Part shown: in pieces, positions 35,617 through 48,745 of the stretch
How positions within the stretch are numbered: position 1 is the stretch's first letter
Layout: each line of letters begins with the position of its first letter
NCBI GenBank assembly: GCA_035048495.1
Contig: CM068544.1
Location: forward strand, 44,851,893-44,915,892
Length of the DNA stretch: 64,000 bases
Reading direction: 5' to 3'
Origin: Euptelea pleiosperma
Taxonomy: Eukaryota; Streptophyta; Magnoliopsida; Ranunculales; Eupteleaceae
Notes under the pieces: model-generated
Seen by the model: the letters and a program-made list of their open reading frames with translations, nothing else
The model's database searches: none
Told to the model about the DNA's origin: nothing
Translations under genes and position numbers: made by a program

Positions 35617-38600
35617 CTAAGCATTGGCAGGAGTGTCTGATAAAAGCATCTTCATTGTCTCGTAAGTCATGAACACAATGCCTACACTTGGGACAACCTT
35701 GTAGTATTCCGGCAGTATCCCCCTGTATAGCCCACGCAGGCCTTCAGTCCGCATTATGTGCCCGAATGTACCAAAGAGGCCTGTGTTATAGACACGGGCT
35801 CGACCACCAGCCCCTTCTAACTGCATTCGTCGCCTCACAAGATCCAGAGGAAATGTTGCTGCAATTATCAGAGCACAAATGTCAGGCAGTGAGCTAAAAA
35901 AAACCAATGTGTTATCAATCATAAAGTGGTTATCCCAGAAAAATGTGCCACTTGGAAGTTTAATTATCTGCTATGTTAACTTATCATGCACGCACACACT
36001 GTGAAACTGAAATTCCCACGTCCAGTAACCTCATTAGACCCGGCTGATTTCAGGTCTGATCCAGTTGCTCACAATTTATTTATTTTTTGGCCATCAGAAT
36101 TTTTTTTTTTATCGTAAAGGGTGGGGGGGTTGTGTTTATTGATGTTATAATTTATCTCAGACCAAAATACAAATTATGTTTCTGAACAAATGCAGTACGG
36201 TATTTTCTGGTTTTTGAATAAGTTAAAATGTTAATTAAGACAAGCAAGAAGCATTAAGGTGTGGGCAATGAGTCCCCGATACACAAAGATTTACCAAATA
36301 TTATCAGTAGCCTGATAGCAACATGTGAGTAACATTGATGCCTAAAGTCTCATACTATTCTGATATCTCATTATAACAAAAGCAAGTCTCCATGGGCCTC
36401 GTGTCCTTCTGAAGACCCCTAGTAAACAATATCAAAAAGTTACATTGCACTATCTGGTTGATGTCTAGGAGTAAGCACACAAAGGATAGGATGCCGTTTA
36501 GAGCAACCTATGAAATAGGTTCTAGTATGACATAAAAAGCTGCTTAGGTAATTGAGGATGTCAGCTTGCTAAGTTGGTAAAGCCAGTGTGCGTTGAGTCC
36601 TGGGTTCAAAATCTGTCCTCACCTATTCACCTGCTAACCCACTAGCCGCCCACTTGCCTACCAAAAAACCCCAAAAAAGAAAAAGGGAAAAACCAGAAAA
36701 AGCTTGGCGCAATCCAACTGAACAATGACAATAGCAATTCACAGTTCAAATGCGACCCGAATATAATTGGTTAGTTCAAAGGTGCTCAATTTAAAGAAAA
36801 ACCATACCATAGGATCAAGTCCTTGTCCTCTAGTTCTAGAGTCTCAACATTGAGACAGTGTCAAATGTGCCAGACAAAAGGCACTAGGGCAAGCGACAGG
36901 AGTTCCTAGGCATTTCAGTGCCTAGGTGACGACTGGGTAACCTAAACTTTATTTCTCAAACTGTATTCCAGCTAATCTGCCCATGTTCATATTAAGAGTA
37001 GCAACACAGAAGGCGCTGCTGTCGCACGCACAGGAGCTGCCCTGTCTGGACCAAGCAGCTGCAATTGCAAAAGGTCTAGCTCCAACTGCTGATTAGGCCA
37101 CCTACAAGAATCATCACCACAAAAAAGGGCTCCTGCTTTTGCCCTTGCTTTGCCTCCTCAAAGGAAGCATCCTATGTTCCAATGATGTACCAGAAACCAA
37201 GCAACTTAAAAGCAAAAGAACAACAAATAAGATCTAGTTCAATTTGCAGCAGGAGATTTGGAATCAAACATGCAAGAACTCAAGGATTTCACTTCTCAAA
37301 ATTGGGGTGGGTTCTTGCATAGGTTGTGGCAACAGATTCCGAAAGATATTTTGGTTGAGTCCCACCAACAAAACATATCTTGTAGTGTTGAAATTCCATT
37401 GTTTCGACCAAATGAACAGTGTATTTCAACCATTAACAATGAATTTGACCAAAACTTTCGATTCATAATATATTAAGTGCAGTTTTACAACTGAAATTTT
37501 TCAACATATCCACTATGTCGACCATGACTTTCTAAAACCCATCCAAATCAACTCCACTTGCTCTTATTAGATTTTTCTTGCATAAATCTATTAAGATGAA
37601 AGCTTGTTCAGTTGGTGAAGTTTGCAAAAGACCAGGTCAGAAACGAGGGTTCAAGATCCTCTGCCATCATTTTTCTTACTTATCAAAAAAAAAAAAAAAA
37701 TCTATCAAAAATAACTCTACCTTGAATCTTGAGTGAAGAAACTTTTTAAATCGATTATCAGAGGAGATCAAAGCTAAAATTTAGGGTTTTCTTCTTCGGT
37801 TCTAGTTATTGTTGGAATCCCTATTTAAACTTTGTTTTCTTTGTATATATTTGATATAAATAGGCTCTGGGAGTATAAATATATCAGATTTATGGTATGA
37901 TACATCTACACCGGAGTTACAGTCACATTTTCGGATTTTAAAATTTTCAAAAAAAATTGCTTTCACCTAAAGCATCTTATATCGTTCTTGATATGCTATG
38001 TAGCTTCACCTGACAGGACTTAATTTTTTGGAATTTTTTTAAATTTTTATTCTGAAATTTATTTTAAAATATTTGAAATGTACAAAAATTTAACAAATAT
38101 GTCATTTTATAGTAAATAACATGTTTTACAAAAAATGCTACAATGTTTGTTATAAAGCTCATTATAATGGTAACGCTCCAACACAGGCTATTTAGTCATT
38201 ATATATGTTATTTTGAAAAGTGAATTCAGAAACAAATAAAAGGAATTGACCTTTTTGACTTTCATTTGATCCATTATAAGAAACATAACAGTAAGTTACC
38301 TGTCCGTTATAATGTTGTAATGGTCCCTACAAACCTTGGTAGATAAGACGTGTAAATGACATGAAATATTTAATGACTGGTATAAATGAATTCTGATGGA
38401 TTAACTATCTATTTCTAATCTTATTTTTGTAATTAAAAATATAAAATGAAGAAAAAAAATGAAAACCCTTTAGTGCAAAAAATGCATGCATATGACGTGT
38501 TTTAATTGTTAGCACATATGTATGATCTAAGTAAATAAAATTTAAAACTAAAAATATTTTATTTATAAAAGTTTAAAAAATAAAAAATAGACAGATGCGT

Positions 38601-41600
38601 TCATAATAAATAATAGTCAACATTATTTTAGCAAGTGTTTTTTTTTTTGATAAGTTTATTTAAGCAAGTGCTGTACATAATTTTGTGTTATTTTGGGCAA
38701 TAAACATGTTGTTTAGTGCAACATTTGCTATGAATTTTTTTATTAAAAGGACCTTATTGTTGTGCATCTTCAAAGGTGTCATTGATGATGGGAGGACAAC
38801 AGTCAAGTTATGTCATGCATCCCGAGTAGGCAAGTACACACAAATGGGGCCATTAGTAAGTGTTCATCCTCAACTAATACAAGCAGTACATCTAGGATTA
38901 CAAAAACTTGTACCATAGCATCATGCCATGGGCCCAATACTGGCATCACTTCTATTAGGGCCCTCAGCAGGATGGAAACGAGGGACTGAAGGTTTATGTG
39001 GTTATGACTTCATATCATAAGTAATTTTTTATTTTGGTTTTATGTACTTAAAAGTGACATGAATTGATGAATATGATCATTTTCATCATTTCATGTATAG
39101 TTTGGGTGCAAGAGTTTTTGATACCTATGCCGGTGTGTAATGAACGCTATTGGTTTTTCAGTTCCACACTCAATATGATTGTTTATTGTAGTTTGATGAT
39201 TAATGAGTACGTTTTCATATTTGAAGGCAAAGAAGAAGAAATTCCCAAGATTATATAAAGGATTAAAGCCTATTTGTTTTTATGGTCCTCCTTGTCGCCG
39301 GACTTTAGAGGTTGTTTTTTTGATACTTTTGTTTATAGATGGGGGGACCTCCTTAAGGGGCCTAACCCACCAGTCTGATGGGCCTCTTTCTGTTTTTGGG
39401 TATCTCATCTTGAGATCTCTTTGTAGTTTGTTTGGGGTGCCTTCCCCCTTTTTTAATGAATCATCCTCTACTTATCAAAAAAAAATAAAAATGAGTGCGT
39501 TTTCATGACTAATTTATCATTTCTGTCATTTCAATGAATATGGGCCACATTGGCTTAAATATTTATTTCCATTTCCAGGTTGACTAAAATATACCTTGAA
39601 ATCAAAACTTTAAACCTTGGGTTGTAGAGCCCTTACTTGTTGATGATGCGATGCCTGAAAGACTGCCACAAGCTAGGCTGACCAGGACAGGAGAATCATG
39701 GGGCCTGATGTCAAAATTCTCAAAATTAGAAATACATCATGCAAGATAAATCTTGCATATCAAGACCCTTAATTAGTTCAATACAATTATGAAAAATTTA
39801 CCACCTTTGTGACTGCCAATAAGATCTCAATGTCTCATAAACTGAAAAGCTGATTGCTATACTCGGTCCAACCCCCTGCATCACTCAAATTGTCAGAATG
39901 ACAATCAATATTAAAAAACTCACAGTTGTGGATAAATAATAGCATGGTAAGAGGAGAAACATACCAACAATGTTGCTCCAAGACCTTTATACAAGCCAAA
40001 AATACCCTCATCTCTGCAAATGGTACAAAGTGCATGCCAAATACCTCTGTAGTAATTTGCATTTGTCTGCAAAGTTTTAAATTGAACAAGTCATGAGATA
40101 ATTCCAAACGAAATGCAAAACCACGTGGACTAATAATTATGATTTGACTGGGCTATGCTGTGAGTTAAGACTAATTAACCCATCTGTCTTACCAAGCAAG
40201 AATGTTGTATTCTTCCCCAAAATAAATGAGTGAAAATTGTATTAAAAAGGGAGAAAGGTTGGGTTCCATCTTCAATGTACAAACAAGGCCTACTTAGAGT
40301 CTATTTTTGCCAACAAGCGGGTCTCTATTCAATTAGCACTTCTAAGGATGCTTCTAAAAAATAGGAAGGCCTACACAAACTTGCTATAACTCTTACCCAC
40401 CAAACAAATGTTGAAATTACCTGAGCAGCGAGCCGTGTCCTCACAAGATCCAATGGATATGTGACGGATGCAGCTGTAATTCCTGCCAAACCACCACCTA
40501 CAAGTCGTACGCAAAGGTGTGCACTTACATTTTCTCTATGGCTTTCTAGTCCAGGTATCGACTGTAGTAACTGCAAGAGGGGAAAAAGAATAATTAAATC
40601 TATAGTTGGGCAAGCTGCAAGGTAAATTAAAACAATTAGTATAATTGTATACAGGAATTCATTCAAAGAACTTTTGTACCGACATTCTTGTAGCGTTCAT
40701 AAGAATAGAAGCTGACGGAAGAATATGGAAGACGATGAGCAATTGTAACCAGATTTCCTTTCCAGAATGCTCTAAACCCTTCTTCACATATAATGCGCGA
40801 AGCCTCGCGCCATATGCTAGCCTTGCTCAATGTTGCAACATCAGAATGCATACCTTGTACCTAAATGATGTCGTACAAGTAGTTCAAAAAAAAGGTAAAG
40901 TTTATTGTGCAAGTAAACCACAATTACAATAGAACATTATATAGGGGGGATTAAGATGTTGAGTGGGAGACTCACCAAGGGATTGAGGTCATGATAAAGG
41001 AGATTTGTGACAATACAACAAAACTGAGGGCAAGCCTCCCACTCAAGATCTTAATCCCAAATCTTCTATGTTCATTGGATGTCCTCATGTGTCAAGAAAA
41101 ATCTGCCTCCAAATTGTTGGCCCTTCCTCCTTCACAATTGGACAGAAGAACACAAAGCATATCTTTGCTGGGTATCCCAATTCTCAGAAGGGACATATAT
41201 CAACCAGCGACCAAGATACCTCAAAAACTACTTACACTGACAGTTTTAAAATTAGTATTAAATTGAGGATTTAATAAAGCAAAATAGCAAAACATAAAAA
41301 TTTAGCCCTTAATGAATTTTAGTTGTACTTGATATTCTATATGGTCCGTTACCACAAAAAAAATTATCATGGAATGTGAACTTGACTAAAAGATTTCGCG
41401 CAGAATACTACAAACCGCACAAAAAACCTTAAGTTCTTGGATCCAACTTTATGGATTGATTCAACAGAACACTTTACAGTTTCACCAAAATTCAATTTTC
41501 CCAATCTTGATTAAAGCTGTTGATAGCTAGGTCTCACTTTCCTATGCTAATTTGATTTCTTTTGCATATTTGTCTTCTTGATGCAATAGTTATCAGTCAA

Positions 41601-43607
41601 CACTATTCTATCCTTTTTTCTTTTTATTGTGGTATACTGGCAATAATTTATAAAGCAGAAAGTATTATAGCAATACAAAGAATACAAATGCCAACCTCAG
41701 GCACTAGAAGACATGCACATTTCCCTTTGCCAAAGATGATCCAGAATCCAGAGAAATAAATATTCTGTTAGCTAGTTCATAATCAAGTTCACTTGTCTAT
41801 GGAGGTAAATTCTGAGTGTCAAAACCAAGGGAAACAAAATCATATTAAAATGGGGCCGGGAAGCACATATTGGGTTTTTTGCCAAATTAATGACTGATGA
41901 TATATTCCCTAATATTACTCAAAATTTACCAAGATGCCTACTATACCATTTTCCATTGGAAAGAAATGCCCGTAAGAAAAATTAATAAAGATTATGCTAA
42001 TTACATTCTACTCAGCTTTCTAATCTTTCCTTTTTTGCATCTCAAATCTCTTCTTGCATATGGTAGCTGACTACTCTGCAAGTTACTTAATCTCACTATC
42101 TGCATCATAGAAACAACAGAAAGGGATCCACATGCAGCCTTGGAGCTCAATATCTTAATGACGGCACACTGGAAGAGCTTTTGGAAATGATTTCGTCTTA
42201 ACTTTAGCCACCCTAACTCCTAACTGTAATCAAACTGCAGATTTTTAGCACCCTTCACTCCCTTCCTTCCTACTTTCTTCAACCAACTCCCCAAACACTT
42301 ACACATTGGGAGCGGTTGAATGCGGGGATAGGGTCTATGAAATTCTGTGTTGCATGGATTCTTTTAAGTAACTTGTAGAGTAGTCAGCTACCACATGCAA
42401 GAATAGATTTGAGATGCAAAGAGGAAAAATTAGACCTAACCCACAAAAAATCCAAGTTCCATGCATGGTTGTGAGTCTTGTGACAGGGGTTAAGGAGGTG
42501 GGTCTCACTCACTCCACATTCAATTTTAAACCCATGGTTCAAAGTCTCGAGATCGGCTGGTGCAAAACCAATCCGGTGCGAGACAAAAAGAGGGGAAAAA
42601 GGGGGTGTTTCACATAGAAGAAGAAGAAGAAGATTGATTCCAAGTAGAACTGTCAATGGATAGGGTTGATCCATGACCTATCCAACAGCTCATTGGATAT
42701 GGTTCTCAGATCCATACCATATCGAATAAGCTAGCAGAACTTATCGGATCGGACCGAGGCGACCTAACATCGAGTTGATCGATCAATAGCTATGTTAGAA
42801 CGGCGGACAGATACTTTTGAATCTAAGGATTTTAAAATAAGTTGAACTACCTTAAAAAAAAAAAAGTTGAACCAACATAGAGTATATGGAGTGCAGCTTC
42901 AGTAAGGATATGTTTTGAGGAGATGTGCTAGTTAAGATTGGTGACTAGGAGATACCCCAAAGTGACCATTTTCGTCATCTTGGCTGTATCATCCATAATG
43001 TATGAGAAATTGAGGATGTGACTTATACAATTACAGTTGAGCGGCTAAAATAGAGATGTGCTTCTGGAAACTATTTCGTTGATGCATACTTATCAATATG
43101 AAATAATTTAAAAGATAATATTAAGACCAACTATGCTTTATAAAGTGGAATGTTGGCAATAAAGAACGCCATCTTCATATCTTCATAAAGAATAACGACG
43201 AGGCGCCGACATTCTTGCTTGTTTCTCAGCTCTGATACATTTTGAAGCTAAACAATATATAATTCAGAAAGCTGTCTTTCCAATTAAAATTGACTCTCAG
43301 GAAAAATAACTCAAACTACACCCCCCAGCAACAAAGAAAGGGAAAAAAAATTCATCTCATTTAATAAAAATAACAAGAACATATAGGGGAAACCAACCTG
43401 AAAGAGGATGGTAAGGCGAGCAAGCGGCGCAGTGCAAGTCTTACTAACGGCGCCTGCGATACCCCCAGCAAGCAGCTGAGATACCGTCCCGATCTGCGAC
43501 TGTTGCACGAACTTCCTCGCACCTCCATCAACGACACCACCATGGCCGGAATTAAGAGCTCTCTTCCCTCCTTCAACAACAACCCCAACTCGAGCTTCCG
43601 TATGCAT
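35617..43607 (-). CDS. Mitochondrial substrate carrier (SLC25 family, At3g55640/At2g37890-like)
   Basis: Seven exons on the minus strand: 43607-43398, 40860-40684, 40570-40421, 40066-39965, 39875-39805, 39704-39637, 35858-35617, in frame throughout, 339 aa. Three SLC25 repeats are present with signatures PLARLT (repeat 1, Ala in place of the usual acidic residue), YPLDLVRTR (repeat 2) and FPLDLVRRR (repeat 3). The body also has GGIAGAVSKTCTAPLAR, FRAFWKGN, HRLPYSSVSF, GGGLAGITAAS and GLYRGILPEYYKVVPSVG. The closest relatives I recognise are uncharacterised Arabidopsis carriers near the CoA/ADP/ATP-Mg-Pi group; the substrate cannot be inferred. The start is placed at MHTEARVGVVV by family comparison; an in-frame ATG at 43688 would add 27 residues. 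Exon 2 ends at a weak donor (GT followed by CGGT). Introns 1 and 6 are 2.5 and 3.8 kb and full of repeats. Confidence 0.93.
36555..36690 (+). mobile_element. tRNA-derived SINE in carrier intron 6
   Basis: Box A-like GCTTGCTAAGTTGGTAAAGC and box B-like GGGTTCAAAATCTG are spaced as in a tRNA, then comes a C-rich body and an A-rich tail (ACCAAAAAACCCCAAAAAAG). It resembles a tRNA but lacks acceptor-stem pairing, so it is not a tRNA gene. Confidence 0.65.
37594..37700 (+). mobile_element. tRNA-derived SINE in carrier intron 6 (second)
   Basis: GCTTGTTCAGTTGGTGAAG (box A) and AGGGTTCAAGATCC (box B) are followed by a TTCTTACTTATC end and about 16 A. AATCTAT occurs just before and just after, a probable short duplication. 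The 3' ACTTATCAAAA end matches the LINE tails here, as expected if the SINE borrows LINE machinery. Confidence 0.72.
37900..38340. mobile_element. Degenerate family B-like repeat in carrier intron 6
   Basis: Scattered CATTATAATGGTAACG, CCGTTATAATG and a right end near TACAAACCTTGG resemble family B, but the left end and duplication are lost. Confidence 0.4.
39219..39489 (+). mobile_element. 5'-truncated LINE in carrier intron 6
   Basis: A 271 bp LINE 3' end finishing TTTAATGAATCATCC..ACTTATCAAAAAAAAA. AATGAGT(A/G)CGTTTTCAT flanks it (39202-39218, 39490-39506) with one mismatch. It shares its body (for example ATCTCATCTTGAGATCTCTT) with the LINE at 58141-58511 in opposite orientation. The open frames here belong to the LINE 3' region, not to a gene. 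Confidence 0.85.
42018..42433. mobile_element. Foldback MITE in carrier intron 1
   Basis: Left arm GCATCTCAAATCTCTTCTTG then TGGTAGCTGACTACTCTG (about 42036-42092), right arm its near-complement (about 42364-42420), stems over 60 bp with few mismatches. The interior is AT-rich and non-coding. It is not related to families A or B. The open frames at 42384-42674 are partly palindrome-driven. Confidence 0.75.
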
Positions 43608-44346
43608 ATCCTCTTCCCTTCCTCTACCTTCCTTCGGCCTGGAATCTCTCAAAGAAACCCTATACATAGAGACAGTCTCGCGTTGCATAGGTTTCAGAGA
43701 CTCTCTGAAACCCTAGAAAAAAGAAGAGGTTCGTGCTACAGAGATATCTGGTGTAAGTGAAGATCCAGAAACCCTAGAATACGAAAGGCGCTTTAGCTGT
43801 CAAGCTCAGACCTTCTTCGGTCTTCCTCCTCTCGGATTGTAATAAAATAGATCCCTCCCTCACTCTCTGCGTGGTTTGAACGAAGAGAGAACCAAATAAG
43901 GACTATTGTCTAGTTTTCGTCCGTGTGTGTTCAAACCGTGGATGTTCGTTAAGAAATGTGTGGACCGACTCTGTGATTTGTGTGATGGGAATCCCGATGT
44001 CCATCAGTGGTCTAGACCTTGGGAAGACGACGCTACAAGCATCGCCTAAGGACTTTGTCTGGAATTTTCATTTCTATTTTTGATTCGTGATGTTGTTAGG
44101 TGCACGCAATCAAACCAATTAAGCTTAACCGACGCTGCAGGGGAATACCGAATATCCCTTCGATCCTCTCCTCTTGGGAAGAGATTCTAAAGTTCTGGTA
44201 CTATACTACCTTATAATAAAGTGGGACCCATTCTTACAAATTCAGACTGAGATCATAGGATTTCAATGAGTTTTTCTCAATGGGACCCCAAAATTGACGG
44301 CCTGGTTTGATAAAAATGCACCACTTTCATGTATAGATCAGGATTA
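43608..44346 (-). promoter_or_regulatory. Promoter and leader of the carrier gene
   Basis: Upstream of the carrier ATG the minus-strand leader includes a GGGTTTCTGG-type stretch and GA-rich runs near 43850-43870. No clear TATA. From about 44200 the sequence is intergenic until the duplicated block at 44347. Confidence 0.35.
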
Positions 44347-45538
44347 TTGTAAGTGCGATAGAAGTGAGTGTACTATGTTTCCCTCTATTTTGCCGCTCTC
44401 GATATTTCCCCCACCCCCCCATTTTCCCATTTTTTAAGTTCGGACTTCGGAGAGGTGACAGCTGTAAAGGTACCTTGCTAAGAAAAAACGATGATTATCT
44501 ATTTCAGCTGGATAGTGCCACGTAGTCCGACAAGGTCGTGGTCCCCGCGTGAAGGTGAAGGTGAAGGTGAAGCGCATGTCAGAGCAAACCTTCGATGGCA
44601 ACTGCACCAGCGACCCCACTGACTACAGCAAATATGAACCACCTGGTACATTCTTAAGAGGACACTGACCGTATTGATGTTTGGCCAATCGCAAGGTGCA
44701 CCTCTAAACCAAAAATAAACCTGATCAGTGATTTCTAAGCACTGGATTGAAGTTATTTCCATGGGTTGATATTAACCGTAGGAATTTGAGCATTAGTTGG
44801 GTACAAAAATCCAAAGGTTTTAAACTACTAATCAGGCTGATTTTTGGTTTGTAGGTCCATCTAGTGATTGGCCAAACATCCATACGCTCAGTGTACTCTT
44901 AAGAATGTGCCACATGGCTTATATTGGCCGCAATCAGCGGTGTCGTTGACTGCATTGTCATCGAAGGTTTACTCCCCATGTTATATTGTTGGTCCTCGTG
45001 GATCTCGTGTTGAGAAACTTTAGGTGTAAATTTTTCCGATCCAACGCAATAATGAAGAAGAGAGATTTTTGCAGAGCAGGTGTCTCTCATGAAACATGTT
45101 TTTTTCCTAGAGCAGATCTTTGATACAGACGTCCGATTTAAAACTATTCCCTCAAATGACACATGGCACACTCATGGGGCCCATGATACCATGAATGTTT
45201 AGCTCACTCCTTTATACATATACACACTAAAAATCAAGCTGCATAGTGATTTCTAGCCATTGGATTTAAGAAATTTTCATCATGGGCTTCATGAACTGGC
45301 CTATGGTTTAGTTAAAGTACATGATGAAAATTTGTTAAAATCCAACGTCTATAAATCATCGATCAGGCTGCTTTTTGGGTGTGTAGGTCAAACAAGAGGG
45401 GCAGACACTCATTCAGTGGGCCCCAAGAAATGTGTCACATGGCAATTTGGGGGGAAGGATGTATCAAAGACTTTTGAAATATCCTGGGCATCAAAGATTT
45501 CTTCATTTTCTTAGCCCATGATGTGACATTCTGGATTA
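44347..45538. repeat. Copy 1 of a direct duplication of about 1.1 kb
   Basis: Starting at TTGTAAGTGCGATAGAAGTG this block matches 51605-52712 over its whole length with scattered substitutions and small indels. Shared landmarks are CTCTCGATATTTCCCCCACC, TAAGTTCGGACTT, GATAGTGCCACGT, a family A MITE (44583-44973; flanks GCGCATGTCAG and CCCCATGTTAT) and a second foldback (about 45121-45470). It ends where a Helitron begins. Confidence 0.88.
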
Positions 45539-46837
45539 CTAGTAATGAAAGCCCGTGCGGAAATAGAAAATACAAACTAACAACAATTAATTTTTATAAC
45601 TACATCTAATTGTAGTAGGAAATAATACAGAAAAATTGCTAAAGTATTCCCTTTTCCTTCATCTTCTCTAAACATGATAAAAAAATGAAAAAAATGGCTA
45701 ACACCAAGAGAAAATAAAAAATAAGTTTTTATAATCTTCATTTTTACATTCAAGCATCGCACAACAGCACATCCACTATATCCATAATAGCGACGACCCT
45801 TTCATCAGTTCTCCCCATCTTCATATTATTTTTATTCACAATCCTCTCTTTGTTATCTTCAACAACATCCCCTTAGCCTATAAAACATGATAAGAAAGAA
45901 AAAAAAAGGATTAACAATGGAAGAAAATAAAAAAAAATTCATAATCTTCGTTTTTACTTTCAAAGATTTATACAATCCTAAAAAAATTAAAACCCTACAA
46001 ATAAACAAATAATTATTCTACAGTCTAAACATAAACATGAAAGTAAATAATTGAATAACAATTCTTTTAGAGGCCCAAATCAAGTATTCAACAGAGACGA
46101 CTCATTGAAAGAAAAAAAAAGTTTTAGAAGAGATGGTAAAGATATCGAACCAAATTAGCTTTTCTCCTGCTTTTGTGTCTTCGTTATTCGAAGAAGCTCA
46201 GTCAGTGAGAGGAAATGTGAGAACCTTGCCTAAACCCTAATATTTATATATGACCGAATTAATGGCTAATTAAATGGATATTTATTTATTAACGAAATAT
46301 GGAGAGACATTAGATGGCAATAATGGAAGTGATGTTAATGGGAAAAACGTTTTAATTGAAACAAAAATAGAATGTTGTGCAAATTGAAAGAAGGAGATGG
46401 AAAGCCATTAGAAGGCCATAATGGAAGCGGTGGTAATAGGATAAACGCTTTGATTGAAACATAAATAGAAGGTTGTGAATGGTATGTTTTGGAAATTAAA
46501 AGGGTGTTAAGAGATGTTCAGAAAGACGAATTTAAGAATTAAAGAATAAATAATTTAAGAATGAAAAGAGAATTAATGAATAAATAATTGAGATTTTAAA
46601 GAAAAATAAATCGAGTTGGTTAGAAAGTCTAAAAAGTCCTTAATGTTTGAGGTGCATCACTTAAAGTGTCAATGGGTGTTTTTTGAAAAGACAAAAAAGA
46701 TAGGGTAGAGTCAAGTGGATGAGAGAGGAAAGATAATTTTAAGTTGTTGACATAGCACTCTGCATGAGGAGAGTGCCACGTCAACTTGATGTGGAAGAGA
46801 GAGAACGACGTTGCTCGCTTCTCTGCTATAGTATAGA
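45539..46837 (-). mobile_element. Helitron-like element, minus strand (about 1.3 kb)
   Basis: Read on the minus strand it begins TCTATACTATAGCAG at 46837 with host A before it, and ends CCGCACGGGCTTTCATTACT AG at 45539 with host T after it, the A-T insertion rule and CTAG end of plant Helitrons. The 3' hairpin is eroded. There is no coding capacity. The neighbouring Helitron starts 25 bp away in the opposite direction. Confidence 0.6.
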
Positions 46838-46914
46838 TATATAAATCAATGTTATATATTATCTATACTAAAGCTCGGTACTGCTGAGGTGGCGCTCTTT
46901 CCATCTTTTTCCAT

Positions 46915-47200
46915 CGTCTTTTTCCAAAAATACCCCTACATAAATGGTATTCTCTCTTCTACGCTCTCTTCATTAACGTTTTTTTTCCCCAAAGTCTCTC
47001 CATTGTCGAAGTGTTGGATTGGAATCGTTTCTGCCTTCAGGCTTCAACCCTATTTATCTTTTTTTAAAAATACCGCTACATAAATTGTCTTCTCCCTTCC
47101 ACACTCTCTTGATTAACGTTGTTTTTTTTCCGAAGTTTCTCCATTTTCGAAGCGTTGGGTTGGAGTCGAAGTGTTGGATTGGAGTCGTTTCGATAGTGCC
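46915..47200 (+). repeat. Two-unit tandem repeat at the Helitron 5' end
   Basis: Two units of about 125-135 bp share CCAAAAATACCCCTACATAA/AAAAATACCGCTACATAAA, CTCTCTTSATTAACGTT and GAAGYGTTGGRTTGGA. The second unit ends with an extra internal repeat of the GTTGGATTGGAGTCG phrase. Confidence 0.75.
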
Positions 47201-48745
47201 TTCAAACTTTAAAGTCGCCTGTACGGGGAAAATATTTTACAAGTCGAAGATGGTGGTCCTTATCAGGGAGCTGAAGAGGTACGTTTAACCTGCAGCAATC
47301 CTCTTCAACAAATTGAAGATTAGGATTTTTGTTCTTCTGCTAGGGTTCGAAGGTTTGCTTTTTTTGTTCTCAGTGGATACTTTTCTCTATTCTCTTCTTC
47401 CTTTTCAACTCTTTTCATTTGCTCAATTGGCTTTCATATCACTGCAACTCTAATGGCTTAAAACTAATCGATTTCTACTTGGTCCTCTTTTTTCAACGGT
47501 TCTTAGGGTTTTCGTAGGTTTGTGGATGGTAAATAAGGTTATCTAATCAACGGCTGAATCTCAAAGTGGTAGGCCAAGATGTTAACAAATTTGTATTTTT
47601 CAATTAAAATTTTCAGATGCTAACAAATTTGTGTTTCATTATTTTTTTCAAACAACAATCTTTGATGCCACGTCAGTATTTTGATTCGTATGTTCTGGGT
47701 TTTTTTTATTTTTTCTTGCAGGACTGGTTGTGGAGTAGAATGCTTTAGGGGGTTTCTCTGATTTTTCAATCTATTTTTCTTCTTGAGAAGATCTCTCACT
47801 TGATAAGGCTAAAGTTTTGAGAGTTTCAAATTTCTTCATGCTAAATTCCTTTTGGGGAGTTTTTTTGGTTATTTGAGGAAATTTTGGGAGCTAAATTTTG
47901 ACTTTTTTACATAAATGCCAGGATCTCAAGGGCAAGTTCATCTCAACTGTTTTCATGGTTGTTTTCGTTGTAGATGATACGGGACGAATTCCAACCATCT
48001 CCTTCTGCAATCAAACCCAATGGCATATTGTTCTTCAATGAATTTCACACATCTCTTGCTTTGGGTATTTGGTTAGATTTAAGCTAAATTTTTTGTTATA
48101 TGATCTTTTAATACGTGCTTCATGTATACGGCAAATTGAATTTGATAGGTTCATGTTTGTCTCTCTCTCTGATTCTGTTTCCTCATTTTCAGGTTGTCTC
48201 AACGGATAATGCAGGTGTGCAATTCAAGAATCTCTCAGATTGACATTCATCCAATGATCGTGTTCTGAGATGTCAACTGTCTTCCCTAGCACACCTTTGA
48301 TAATTGTGATAAAATTTCAAGTTCCAACCATCTGATCACTTTTGGGGGAGTTAGAAAATGGTCTGGAAAAAAAGCTTGCAATTGAATGGTTAGGTTAATT
48401 AGATTTGATCAATATTTGTTTTATTGGACCTCCATAGCATGACCTTTTTTTATGGTAGAGGCCAGGAGGATAGCTTATTCCTATCCCTCTCATATTGATC
48501 ATTTTTTTGGTATTTTTCTTATAGATTTCACATTTATACTTCATTTTGGCCTTAATGCCTTTTTTTTTTTTACATATCGTCCCTTATGTATGCCTTTATA
48601 TTTTGATTTATTCTTTCGTGTGCTGAGTTTCTGAAATGCCAATTGTCAGTTGATAAATTTTTTGCTCTACTTTTTCTTGGCAAGTTTTGGATTAATACTT
48701 GAAAATACACTCTTATGATGCTCATGATATACTCCACTGTTTCAG

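Noticed and set aside
37594..37700. tRNA gene
   Set aside because: Box A and box B are present, but there is no acceptor or anticodon stem pairing and there is a poly(A) tail; it is a SINE. The same applies to 36555-36690 and 17519-17716.
39203..39508. 101-codon open frame on the + strand
   Set aside because: Lies in a LINE 3' region ending in a poly(A) tail and bounded by a target duplication.
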